Virus record (IMG/VR): IMGVR_UViG_3300045282_000046
Location: 1 to 46,204 of that record
DNA length: 46,204 bases
Source of the DNA: a virus
Strand: one strand, 5' to 3'
In this document: positions 30,362 to 36,368 of the stretch, one piece after another
Numbering within the stretch: position 1 is the first letter of the stretch
Layout: the number at the start of each line of letters is the position of its first letter
Notes under the pieces: generated by a model
Told to the model about the DNA's origin: nothing
The model's database searches: none
The model's input: the letters and a program-made list of their open reading frames with translations, nothing else
Translations under genes and position numbers: made by a program

Positions 30362-31279
30362 TCAATCCTTGGCCCAATTAGTCAGCCAAGTATCAATCGC
30401 ACTCTCAACCTGCTTAACACTCGTTATTTGTGCTGGCCCTGGGTTTTTCACCCTAGCCAACATCTCGATCACACTTTTGCATAGTGCGTTCAATGCCTGA
30501 CCTGGATTTGACAACTGCGTTGCAGCGTCGCCTCGTGTATTACTACCGCGATGTATCGTACCGCCATGACTTTCCTTTGCCTTTGCCGCAAGAGCCGTGA
30601 AACTTGGCCTTTCATTTAGCTTCGTTTCATTGCCCTTACTGTCCGTAACAGTCTGCTTTTCGTTCAAGACAACACTAGCCTGACCGAATTGCTTTTTCAC
30701 AGCAGGACCGGACAACATAAGGCTACCCGAAGCCTTATCCATCTTAACATCCATGTCCTGCTGTATGATCGCATCGGCTGCAAGCTCGCATTTCTTGACC
30801 ATGTGCAGAAAGTTCGATCGCATTGTCGTCTTGCGCTTGTATGCATCCGATTGCTTGTCTTCATTTGGCATTGGGAAGAATTGAGCAACCGACTTGGCAT
30901 AGGTGACACGTTGCTTTGTCTTATCACCACTACCAACTGTGATCACATCGCGAAAACCAAGCGCAATTCCGATTTGATCGTTCAGCAAGCCTTGCGCTTT
31001 CGCGTCCGTACCGGATGCGACAGACAACTTAATCGAAGTATCCGCCTTTGCAGCCTTAACAATCGCCTGAGTTAATTGTGCGAGCAAGTTATACGTTTTG
31101 CTTTGTGCACCAGTGATTAACTCACGTCCTTTTGTTTCGTCCGCATAAGCCTGAGCTAACCCTGCAATGACTATCGGCCCTACGTCCTTAGACATTGCCC
31201 CGGCTTTGATTTTAGGAATGATCGATACTGCGGTTTCAACTACCGGGTCAGGAGCAACTAACTTTTGTTTAGCAGCCAT
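30362..31279 (-). CDS. Hypothetical early protein, 305 aa
   Basis: Lys/Ala-rich soluble protein without membrane segments. Residues ~15-105 are helical (IIPKIKAGAMSKDVGPIVIA), then a segment with YAKSVAQFFPMPNEDKQSDA and a C-terminal helix (SVKQVESAIDTWLTNW). ATG 31279 follows GGAGGTAAATCTA. It is the largest unknown of the early arm and has its own structured upstream region (31295-31534). A DNA-associated or host-takeover role is conceivable but not supported by a motif. Confidence 0.65.
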   Translation of the reverse strand: MAAKQKLVAPDPVVETAVSIIPKIKAGAMSKDVGPIVIAGLAQAYADETKGRELITGAQSKTYNLLAQLTQAIVKAAKADTSIKLSVASGTDAKAQGLLNDQIGIALGFRDVITVGSGDKTKQRVTYAKSVAQFFPMPNEDKQSDAYKRKTTMRSNFLHMVKKCELAADAIIQQDMDVKMDKASGSLMLSGPAVKKQFGQASVVLNEKQTVTDSKGNETKLNERPSFTALAAKAKESHGGTIHRGSNTRGDAATQLSNPGQALNALCKSVIEMLARVKNPGPAQITSVKQVESAIDTWLTNWAKD

Positions 31280-31298
31280 TAGATTTACCTCCAAAAAA

Positions 31299-31318
31299 CT
31301 GTAACATGATTGTTACAG
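31299..31318 (-). promoter_or_regulatory. Hairpin/operator before the 305-aa gene
   Basis: Perfect dyad CTGTAACA-N4-TGTTACAG. On the minus strand it is followed by six T and then GGAGG, so it reads as an attenuator-type terminator directly before the ribosome-binding site; it could equally be a repressor operator. Confidence 0.5.
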
Positions 31319-31360
31319 TATTGACTTAACTGAGCCACTTTCTGGCCAGTGTCAATCCCT

Positions 31361-31465
31361 TTGCACTAACGCCTAGCCTATTAACCGCGACCTAGGATTA
31401 TACACGGTTAGCATTCGCCACCGGCAAGCATTAGCAAGCCCGTGATAGGCTAGGCGTTAGTGCAA
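31361..31465. repeat. 21-bp perfect inverted repeat with structured interior
   Basis: Arms 31361-31381 and 31445-31465 are exact complements (TTGCACTAACGCCTAGCCTA and one more base); 63 bp lie between. The interior contains a further TAACCG/CGGTTA pair and, on the minus strand, a perfect -10-like TATAAT (31397-31402) with only a weak -35. It could be a cruciform, a small structured RNA or a promoter island for the 305-aa gene. Confidence 0.7.
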
Positions 31466-31482
31466 TGTATACATAATCCACT

Positions 31483-31510
31483 AGAAAAGCCCCTTGTTAG
31501 GGGCTTTTCT
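31483..31510. terminator. Bidirectional rho-independent terminator
   Basis: AGAAAAGCCCCT-TTGT-AGGGGCTTTTCT: 12-bp stem, 4-base loop, GC-rich core with A-run and T-run on opposite sides, so it can work in both directions. It lies 24 bp beyond the stop of the 75-aa gene on the leftward transcript. Confidence 0.85.
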
Positions 31511-31534
31511 CATTGATTATGAATAGCCTAACCC

Positions 31535-31762
31535 TTAGCTTTCATCAGCCAACACAGCACTGTTGTTTTCAACAAAGGTCATCTCCTCATGCAACTTGCT
31601 CGCTGCAATATATGTTGCATGTGTCTGCAAACCCGCCTCATAAGCCACAGCCAACACAGCAGTAAGATAGCCAAACTGAAAGTCACTGTCAGGCTTATCA
31701 TTAATGAATGACTGCAATGCAGCAATCACCCATTTACACAACTTTTCGTTATAGTCAGTCAT
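31535..31762 (-). CDS. Hypothetical protein, 75 aa
   Basis: Helical small protein (KLCKWVIAALQSFINDKPDS, then LTAVLAVAYEAGLQTHATYI). The start shares bases with the stop of the secreted-protein gene (TAATG), so it is coupled. Followed by the terminator at 31483-31510. Not recognised. Confidence 0.65.
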   Translation of the reverse strand: MTDYNEKLCKWVIAALQSFINDKPDSDFQFGYLTAVLAVAYEAGLQTHATYIAASKLHEEMTFVENNSAVLADES

Positions 31763-32031
31763 TATGCCTTACCTTCCAGCGACGGCTCGATTACCTCGCT
31801 CTTAGGCGCCTTCAATCCCTTCACATATCCTTGACGCACAACACACTCCGCACGAAACTTGTTCCATTCGGACCTGCCCTCGCCCTTAACAGGCTTTTCG
31901 GCTTTTGCCTTCCATTCCATGCCACATGCCTTCACAGCGTCCCTATACGAAACGTAGTCCGCACGTGCAAATGTGCTGAACCCAACAACAATCAAGGCGA
32001 CGATAAACGTTGCAGTTGTATATGTATTCAT
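31762..32031 (-). CDS. Small exported protein with signal peptide, 89 aa
   Basis: Residues 1-24 form a Sec signal peptide (MNTYTTATFIVALIVVGFST, FARA, cleavage after ARA). The mature part has two Cys (CGMEWKA and FRAECVV) with Lys-rich spacing, like small periplasmic proteins common in Alphaproteobacteria (pattern C..EWKA...W..F...C). An exported host-like protein in a phage early operon is unusual: envelope protection or superinfection exclusion is possible. ATG 32031 follows GGAGGCACTAAA. Confidence 0.7.
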   Translation of the reverse strand: MNTYTTATFIVALIVVGFSTFARADYVSYRDAVKACGMEWKAKAEKPVKGEGRSEWNKFRAECVVRQGYVKGLKAPKSEVIEPSLEGKA

Positions 32032-32098
32032 TTTAGTGCCTCCGTATCGAGCATGATGGAACACTACGTTCCACCTCATGATTGCTCGCCTAACTTGC

Positions 32099-32113
32099 TG
32101 TGTAAGTCACACA
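32099..32113. repeat. Palindrome copy 25 (one mismatch, extended flanks)
   Basis: TGTGTAAGTCACACA, flanked by TAACTTGC and GCAAGTTA which pair. It forms the 5' part of the leader of the exported-protein gene; compare copy 26. Confidence 0.9.
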
Positions 32114-32132
32114 GCAAGTTAAACTTGCAATT

Positions 32133-32309
32133 TTACTCCTCATTGTAATGTGGCAACTTTTCCCAATCTGCATTGCTATATGCCACGGCTTCAATGTGGT
32201 TATCTCGCAACCATCGAACCATCATCGACGCTTGCATCTCAGTTTGGGCATCCCATGACTTATCATGCAGGTGCCCGTCCTTTCGAATAAGGACAACGAC
32301 GCACTTCAT
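32133..32309 (-). CDS. Hypothetical protein, 58 aa
   Basis: Short gene with a strong GGAGGTACTAAA site before ATG 32309, nearly the same leader as the gene at 32031. Product MKCVVVLIRKDGHLHDKSWD, then helical with VRWLRDNHIEAVAYSN. Not recognised. Confidence 0.65.
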   Translation of the reverse strand: MKCVVVLIRKDGHLHDKSWDAQTEMQASMMVRWLRDNHIEAVAYSNADWEKLPHYNEE

Positions 32310-32350
32310 TTTAGTACCTCCAAATCGTGCATGATTGCACGCCTAACTAG

Positions 32351-32365
32351 TGTGTGACTCACACA
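32351..32365. repeat. Palindrome copy 26 (extended flanks)
   Basis: Exact copy, centre C at 32358, flanked by TAACTAG and CTAGTTA, which pair. Relative to copy 25 both flanks changed together. Confidence 0.95.
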
Positions 32366-32381
32366 CTAGTTAAACTTGTAA

Positions 32382-32585
32382 TCAACCTTCTGCCTTATCA
32401 TCATTTGGATGAGACGCAAGCCACTGCGGTCTTGCAAAACAATATATAGCCGCTCTAGCCTCACGTTGCGGATTATACAAACAACCACAACGCATACATA
32501 TTTCTAGTGGATGTTCATAAACCCATACATGACGCTTTGATGGTTGACCATTCCATGGCCATTTTTTCAAATCTTTTTTGTTCAT
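32382..32585 (-). CDS. Hypothetical basic protein with Cys cluster, 67 aa
   Basis: Basic N-terminus (MNKKDLKKWPWNGQPSKRHV), then CMRCGC and one later Cys, a possible zinc site. CAGGAGTGACGAAA before ATG 32585. First gene downstream of the 850-bp non-coding block. Not recognised. Confidence 0.6.
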   Translation of the reverse strand: MNKKDLKKWPWNGQPSKRHVWVYEHPLEICMRCGCLYNPQREARAAIYCFARPQWLASHPNDDKAEG

Positions 32586-32669
32586 TTTCGTCACTCCTGT
32601 ATGCAAGCACTGCAATGTCACTTGTTGCCGGGGTTTTCCGTATTCGCATTGTCAGAATATACTAATTCA

Positions 32670-32682
32670 CTATCATTGATAT
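32670..32682. promoter_or_regulatory. tet-operator-like dyad near a weak leftward promoter
   Basis: CTATCA-T-TGATAT. On the minus strand it overlaps a possible -10 (TATCAA) 18 bp after TTTACA, ahead of the 67-aa gene. Same half-sites as 28168-28188 and 34391-34407. Confidence 0.4.
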
Positions 32683-32759
32683 GCGACAAGTTGTCACAGT
32701 GTAAACGGTTCGTATACACTCGCGTAATTGTAGAAACCCACTATCTACTCAATCTTAGT

Positions 32760-32796
32760 CAATCGGTAGCGCCGTAGGCACGAGCGCTACCGATTG
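32760..32796. repeat. Hairpin H1
   Basis: CAATCGGTAGCGC, 11-base loop, then the exact complement (13-bp stem). Read on the minus strand, the inner part is CGCTCGTGCCTACGGCGCT, which recurs in H2 with one inserted G. Confidence 0.85.
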
Positions 32797-32933
32797 TATA
32801 TCACTGGCCATCTAACCTATTTCCACTCACACACCAATTTCGCTATCACTACTATCAGTTGTATCAGCCGACCGTGACCGAGGCGCGCGGCCGTCGGTAG
32901 CGCGCGAACCACACCAATTTTAATTTGCCGCAG

Positions 32934-32948
32934 TGTGTGACTCACACA
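32934..32948. repeat. Palindrome copy 27
   Basis: Exact copy, centre C at 32941, inside the non-coding block and not near any start codon. Confidence 0.95.
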
Positions 32949-33039
32949 GTCGAGTGTTTGTAAATTAGAAACTATTTGTAATTTCGCATGGTTGTGTAAT
33001 TAGAACTACGCAAGCGTGCCTGTGGCGCATCAGTTAGTT

Positions 33040-33110
33040 AACTGTTATCTAACTGTTATCTAACTGCTTGTAATTTACAAACACATTACAAACACATTAC
33101 AAACACTTAT
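33040..33110. repeat. 11-bp iteron-like direct repeats
   Basis: TAACTGTTATC occurs twice in tandem followed by TAACTG, then ACAAACACATT twice followed by ACAAACACTT. Both units are 11 bp, about one helical turn, so the repeats are in phase on the helix. Related TTTGTAAATT/TTTGTAATTT words lie at 32955-32985. Confidence 0.75.
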
Positions 33111-33287
33111 CTAACTCGGTTGTATTTTGCGAACTACACCAGTCGCAACCGGGGGGTGTATTCCCCATATTCACAAGTGCGTCGTATTGTCGCATTGACT
33201 CAGGGGCGGGCGACCGACAGGGCGGTATGGCATAGTCAGGTTAGGCTTATTGAGGTTGTAGTTATTGGGGAGGGTGTAGCTGTGGGG

Positions 33288-33302
33288 TGTGTGAGTCACA
33301 CA
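33288..33302. repeat. Palindrome copy 28
   Basis: Exact copy, centre G at 33295, inside the non-coding block. A degraded look-alike (gtgagtcagacaca) follows about 10 bp later. Confidence 0.95.
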
Positions 33303-33370
33303 GCAACGTGAGGTGAGTCAGACACAAGGATGGGGAGCGCAGAAGTGGTGTGGTGATGAAATAAATATAC

Positions 33371-33411
33371 ACACCTACGCTCGTGCCTGACGGCGCTGCG
33401 TAGGTGTGTTA
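33371..33411. repeat. Hairpin H2
   Basis: ACACACCTACGC, 17-base loop, GCGTAGGTGTGT (12-bp stem; end positions approximate). The loop region reads CGCTCGTGCCTGACGGCGCT, nearly the same as the complement strand of H1, while the outer stems differ entirely. Confidence 0.85.
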
Positions 33412-33440
33412 AGGACTAGGACAGGAATAAGGTGTGGGAT

Positions 33441-33791
33441 TTATTCGGTTTGGTCCGAATGATTATGCGACCTATAGAAACTTACTGGTACAAAGTTTAC
33501 TGATCCTGAATACGGATCAGGATCGAATTTTTCAGCAGTGTTTGTTGGTGTAGGATTTGGTTCTGGTTTTGGTGTTAGTTCATCAATGCGTTTTTGTATG
33601 GTCCTGATTAGGTCGTCGCCGCTAAGCATACCTGTTTGTGGTGAGAATAGTCGTAGTATTGTTGTGATGTTGTCATATGCATCGGCCTTAGGTTTGAGGT
33701 ACTCAACTGTAGCACGCAGTTGTGTGATTTCGTGTTTGCATCGATTGAGCATTTGAAGAGCTTCTTGATTATTCATGTCTCGAACAGTCAT
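33441..33791 (-). CDS. Hypothetical protein, 116 aa
   Basis: N-terminal coiled coil (ALQMLNRCKHEITQLRATVE), a middle GMLSGDDLIRTIQKRIDELT and a Pro-rich, acidic C-terminus. GGAGGCACTACA precedes ATG 33791. Not recognised. Among the first early genes from the leftward promoter. Confidence 0.65.
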   Translation of the reverse strand: MTVRDMNNQEALQMLNRCKHEITQLRATVEYLKPKADAYDNITTILRLFSPQTGMLSGDDLIRTIQKRIDELTPKPEPNPTPTNTAEKFDPDPYSGSVNFVPVSFYRSHNHSDQTE

Positions 33792-33821
33792 TGTAGTGCC
33801 TCCAGTTTGGTTTGAGTTAAA

Positions 33822-34103
33822 TTATGTTGGTGAGTCCGCACGTTGTTTCGGTGGCCATGACTGGTCTAGTTGATTGGGTTTAAGGTGTTTCAGTGTTTCG
33901 ACTATATCTTGTGACCACATGACATCTTCGGCCTCATCGTAGAAAACAAACACTCCAAGGTCATAATTCACAACCAAATCACCATTTCCAATCTCAGCAG
34001 TTCCATTCGATTGGAAGTTGCGTGCGACGAAATGGTTCTCTTTGACTATATCTTTCATGCCGTATATGCCGATTATTCGTCCTAGAACTCGAAGGTCTTG
34101 CAT
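33822..34103 (-). CDS. Hypothetical first early gene, 93 aa
   Basis: First gene of the leftward arm. Beta-rich (GRIIGIYGMKDIVKENHFVA, then DLVVNYDLGVFVFYDEAEDV). CGGAGACTTCG precedes the ATG, and palindrome copy 29 is 16 nt upstream. Position next to the strong promoter suggests immediate-early expression. Function unknown. Confidence 0.65.
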   Translation of the reverse strand: MQDLRVLGRIIGIYGMKDIVKENHFVARNFQSNGTAEIGNGDLVVNYDLGVFVFYDEAEDVMWSQDIVETLKHLKPNQLDQSWPPKQRADSPT

Positions 34104-34119
34104 CGAAGTCTCCGTTTGC

Positions 34120-34134
34120 TGTGTGACTCACACA
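34120..34134. repeat. Palindrome copy 29
   Basis: Exact copy, centre C at 34127, 16 nt before the first early start codon and within the leader of the leftward promoter. Confidence 0.95.
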
Positions 34135-34328
34135 CTGACCTGTCGGTCACTGTGTTCGTCGGTGGTTCGGCCACCACACGAAAAGGACCGATGTTGAGTA
34201 TGTTGGTTATGTCAACACGTTCAACATCGGCCAAGGTGGGGAGGTGCGTCATGCACCAGGACTGTCTTCGTTCAGTTCCATATCAGGACAGGACGACATG
34301 ATTGTGATATGGGGGCTGCGCGAAGACA
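34135..34328 (-). promoter_or_regulatory. Structured 5' leader of the leftward early transcript
   Basis: About 190 nt with several inverted repeats: TGTCTTCG/CGAAGACA (34263-34270, 34321-34328) enclosing CCATATCA/TGATATGG (34278-34285, 34305-34312), then CCGATGTTGA/TCAACATCGG (34188-34197, 34221-34230) and GGTGG/CCACC (34161-34175). The outer pair starts at the predicted transcription start, so the RNA would begin with a hairpin. No gene seen. Confidence 0.55.
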
Positions 34329-34333
34329 AGGTA

Positions 34334-34362
34334 TATATAGCAACAAATCGCACACCTGTCAA
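34334..34362 (-). promoter_or_regulatory. Strong leftward early promoter
   Basis: Minus strand: -35 TTGACA (34357-34362), 17-bp spacer, -10 TATATA (34334-34339), with an A/T-rich stretch (ACAAAAATAATAG) just upstream like an UP element. It points to the first early gene at 34103. Best promoter match in the window. Confidence 0.8.
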
Positions 34363-34390
34363 CTATTATTTTTGTGCGATCGAGTCGTAC

Positions 34391-34407
34391 CGCTATCACT
34401 GATAGCG
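34391..34407. promoter_or_regulatory. tet-operator-like dyad between the divergent promoters
   Basis: CGCTATCA-C-TGATAGCG, perfect 17-base dyad. The core CTATCA-S-TGATAG is the core of the classic tetO site. It lies 29 bp upstream of the leftward -35. Confidence 0.6.
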
Positions 34408-34413
34408 TCTTGC

Positions 34414-34428
34414 TGTGTGACTCACACA
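34414..34428. repeat. Palindrome copy 30
   Basis: Exact copy, centre C at 34421, between the leftward promoter and the possible rightward promoter, 7 bp upstream of the latter's -35. Confidence 0.95.
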
Positions 34429-34435
34429 GTCTTGA

Positions 34436-34464
34436 TTGACACGGCCATCGGTTTGGACTAGCCA
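34436..34464 (+). promoter_or_regulatory. Possible rightward promoter
   Basis: -35 TTGACA (34436-34441) and, 17 bp on, a poor -10 TAGCCA (34459-34464). The weak -10 and the adjacent palindrome would fit a promoter needing activation, as expected for late genes. Confidence 0.35.
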
Positions 34465-34553
34465 TTCGATCGATCAGGTTCGCAGCCTCGCACTGTGCAG
34501 CCTCCGCATAGTAGGTGATTACTAGGTTTGGATACCCTAGTATTCCTGGTCTG

Positions 34554-34589
34554 ACCTGTCGAGATACGCACCCCGTTCCCTCGACAGGT
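34554..34589 (+). terminator. Stem-loop in the late leader (possible attenuator)
   Basis: ACCTGTCGAG (34554-34563) pairs with CTCGACAGGT (34580-34589); a T-rich TATTCCTTTTC follows. It lies between the possible late promoter and the first late gene, so it may be an attenuator that late transcription has to pass. Confidence 0.45.
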
Positions 34590-34606
34590 TATTCCTTTTC
34601 AGGAGG

Positions 34607-34621
34607 TGTGTGACTCACACA
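34607..34621. repeat. Palindrome copy 31
   Basis: Exact copy, centre C at 34614, 28 nt before the first late ATG. Confidence 0.95.
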
Positions 34622-34649
34622 GTTGGGTCGAGCCACAGGAGACAGACCG

Positions 34650-35039
34650 ATGACCACCGGCGCAACAGCTACAGTCCTAGGAGGCTTCTGGCCCACGAAT
34701 AGTGTGTCGAGCCTGAGTTCTATACAAGGTAAAGGGTTCGCACGACGTAAAGCTGCACAGGCTCTTGCTACAAAAGGCACACTTGCAGTGCGTCATACAG
34801 CGAGGACATTAGATGGTGTCGCACCAGGAGCAACATCTACAAAGACATTCGCTCGTGTCGTGGCAGCAGTTGAACTTGGAGGTGTTCGTGCAACCGAGGC
34901 TATTAACCTTATTAACAGAGCCACGGTTGCAGGTGATGTTACCGAGATCAACGCCGACATATTATCGGTTACAACCAGAACCACATTTGGTGCGTCGCCG
35001 CCGTCGAACAAGGACGGAAATCCATTGGGATATCGATAA
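34650..35039 (+). CDS. Hypothetical first late gene, 129 aa
   Basis: Ala/Thr/Gly-rich small protein (MTTGATATVLGGFWPTNSVS, FARRKAAQALATKGTLAV). ATG 34650 follows ACAGGAG. The stop shares bases with the small terminase start (TAATG), so the two are coupled. A head or packaging accessory is possible from position; not recognised. Confidence 0.65.
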   Translation: MTTGATATVLGGFWPTNSVSSLSSIQGKGFARRKAAQALATKGTLAVRHTARTLDGVAPGATSTKTFARVVAAVELGGVRATEAINLINRATVAGDVTEINADILSVTTRTTFGASPPSNKDGNPLGYR

Positions 35040-35659
35040 TGTCTAAATCTTCGTCCGTAGCTAAAAAGCTCGCTCGTCCTGGTGATCCATATGTCACTGC
35101 GGACGGGCGAGTATTTCATGAGGAGAACATTGTAACTCCATACAAAGATCGTGACGGCAAGGTCGATACATCTGCTATTGATTTCAAGCCATCTAGACGC
35201 CGTGCAGTGAAAGAACTCCCTGCACCTGTGAAAATCTTCAATGGCATCGCGTGTGTATTTGTCTATTCAATGCTTGGTGTTAGTGAGTTTGATACTGCAA
35301 TCGCTTTGGGTATTACAGTCGACAATGTAAAGGACATTAAAAAACATGCTGCATATCGTGAGACGTTTGATTGTGTTGTTGGTGAGTTTATTAATGTGAA
35401 TTCGAACTTGTTGCAGGCCCGCATTGCTGCATATGGGCAAGAGGCACTGACAGGGTTAGCAAACATAGCTCTCAACGGCAAGGCAGAGTCTAACGTACTA
35501 CGAGCGAATATCGACCTTCTCGATCGTGGTGGGCATTCAAAGAAGTTGGATGCTGGAAAGTCAATGGGCATGGGTGAATTGCGCATTGTCATTCTCGATA
35601 AGCAAAGAAAGGTCGAAGTTGACTTAGGAGATATGACAAATGACCAAAGTAAAGAATAA
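35039..35659 (+). CDS. Probable terminase small subunit, 206 aa
   Basis: Region ~75-115 (VYSMLGVSEFDTAIALGITV, then DNVKDIKKHAAYRETFD) looks like the N-terminal helix-turn-helix of small terminases, followed by oligomerisation helices (IAAYGQEALTGLANIALNGK, VLRANIDLLDRGG). It would recognise phage DNA and recruit the large subunit at 40187. The unusual ~65-residue N-terminal extension is basic. The next gene overlaps its end by 20 nt. Confidence 0.7.
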   Translation: MSKSSSVAKKLARPGDPYVTADGRVFHEENIVTPYKDRDGKVDTSAIDFKPSRRRAVKELPAPVKIFNGIACVFVYSMLGVSEFDTAIALGITVDNVKDIKKHAAYRETFDCVVGEFINVNSNLLQARIAAYGQEALTGLANIALNGKAESNVLRANIDLLDRGGHSKKLDAGKSMGMGELRIVILDKQRKVEVDLGDMTNDQSKE

Positions 35660-35939
35660 GGGTGTTAGTGACAGTGGGCAGTCGGACCATCCCGTGTTTG
35701 GTTCTGCGCCTGACGTGTCTGATGAAGATCGTAGTCAGATGAATAAGGGTTCTGAGATCGATCCGAAGACTGACACATCTGAACACAAAGACTACACCGT
35801 TCTTGTTGATGGTGCGAATATCAATGGTGAGTTGTGCAACATCGGCGATATCGTGACGATGCATCCCGACGACGCGCGTAGGCACACCGATGCTGACGTC
35901 CGTCTGTCTGAGGTGAAAGAAGAAAAACAAGCTGCGTAG
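35640..35939 (+). CDS. Hypothetical protein, 99 aa
   Basis: N-terminal half polar and likely disordered; C-terminal half a small beta domain (YTVLVDGANINGELCNIGDI). GGAGATATGACAA serves as ribosome-binding region inside the end of the small terminase gene. Not recognised; a small head-associated protein is possible. Confidence 0.65.
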   Translation: MTKVKNKGVSDSGQSDHPVFGSAPDVSDEDRSQMNKGSEIDPKTDTSEHKDYTVLVDGANINGELCNIGDIVTMHPDDARRHTDADVRLSEVKEEKQAA

Positions 35940-35940
35940 C

Positions 35941-35955
35941 TGTGTGACTCACACA
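35941..35955. repeat. Palindrome copy 32
   Basis: Exact copy, centre C at 35948, 1 nt after the previous stop and 19 nt before ATG 35975. The next copy is 4.2 kb away. Confidence 0.95.
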
Positions 35956-35974
35956 CCGAACCGGAGCGAACCTC

Positions 35975-36178
35975 ATGGCAATCGTAGCTGAAAAGGGTGG
36001 TAATCAGCCACTTGATAAATCGTTCTGTTATCAGAACCGCACAAATGCTGGGGAGCCGAATGGTTCTTTGACTCCTCAGTTCGCTGGTGAGATTATACTA
36101 GACACAACAAACGATGCACTATGGAAGGCTGTTGGTTTAGCTAATAACACATGGGTCACTTTGACAACGCCATTCTAA
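35975..36178 (+). CDS. Small virion-type protein, 67 aa
   Basis: Pattern NGSLTPQFAGEIILDTTNDA followed by LWKAVGLANNTWVTLT, as found at fibre or baseplate termini where 'GEI..D...N..W' units form a small beta element. CCGGAGCG precedes the ATG. Probably a tail-associated structural protein. Confidence 0.65.
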   Translation: MAIVAEKGGNQPLDKSFCYQNRTNAGEPNGSLTPQFAGEIILDTTNDALWKAVGLANNTWVTLTTPF

Positions 36179-36191
36179 TAAGGACCAGACC

Positions 36192-36356
36192 ATGATTGTT
36201 GGCACTCCAAAAGTTGGTGTTATCAGGGTCGGTAAGCCTGGTGTGGGTCGTCCAGGGGGTGGTACTAATAACTCTGGTACTGGCACTGCACCTCCAGTGG
36301 GCACTTTTCCTGACAATACAACAAGTGCAAATGAATATTTGATTTTCTTTGTGTAG
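36192..36356 (+). CDS. Small Gly-rich protein, 54 aa
   Basis: Short gene with AAGGACCAGACC before the ATG. Product MIVGTPKVGVIRVGKPGVGR, a Gly/Thr/Pro spacer, then NEYLIFFV. It sits between two structural genes. Possibly a virion linker; not recognised. Confidence 0.6.
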   Translation: MIVGTPKVGVIRVGKPGVGRPGGGTNNSGTGTAPPVGTFPDNTTSANEYLIFFV

Positions 36357-36368
36357 TGGAGTTACGAC

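Larger units (their letters stand above)
32586..33440. other. 855-bp non-coding block, candidate replication origin
   Basis: No convincing gene on either strand. It contains hairpin H1 (32760-32796), a tet-operator-like dyad (32670-32682), a CG-rich patch near 32880-32910, palindrome copies 27 and 28, 11-bp direct repeats (33040-33110) in an AT-rich stretch, a G-rich run (33151-33158) and hairpin H2 (33371-33411). H1 and H2 share their loop sequence in opposite orientation. The combination of iteron-like repeats, an AT-rich segment and structured DNA in the largest gene-free region is the best origin candidate; this is inference. Confidence 0.5.

Noticed and set aside
33120-33311. 63-aa plus-strand frame in the non-coding block
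   Set aside because: No ribosome-binding site, unusual composition and an end running into the palindrome; looks like chance.
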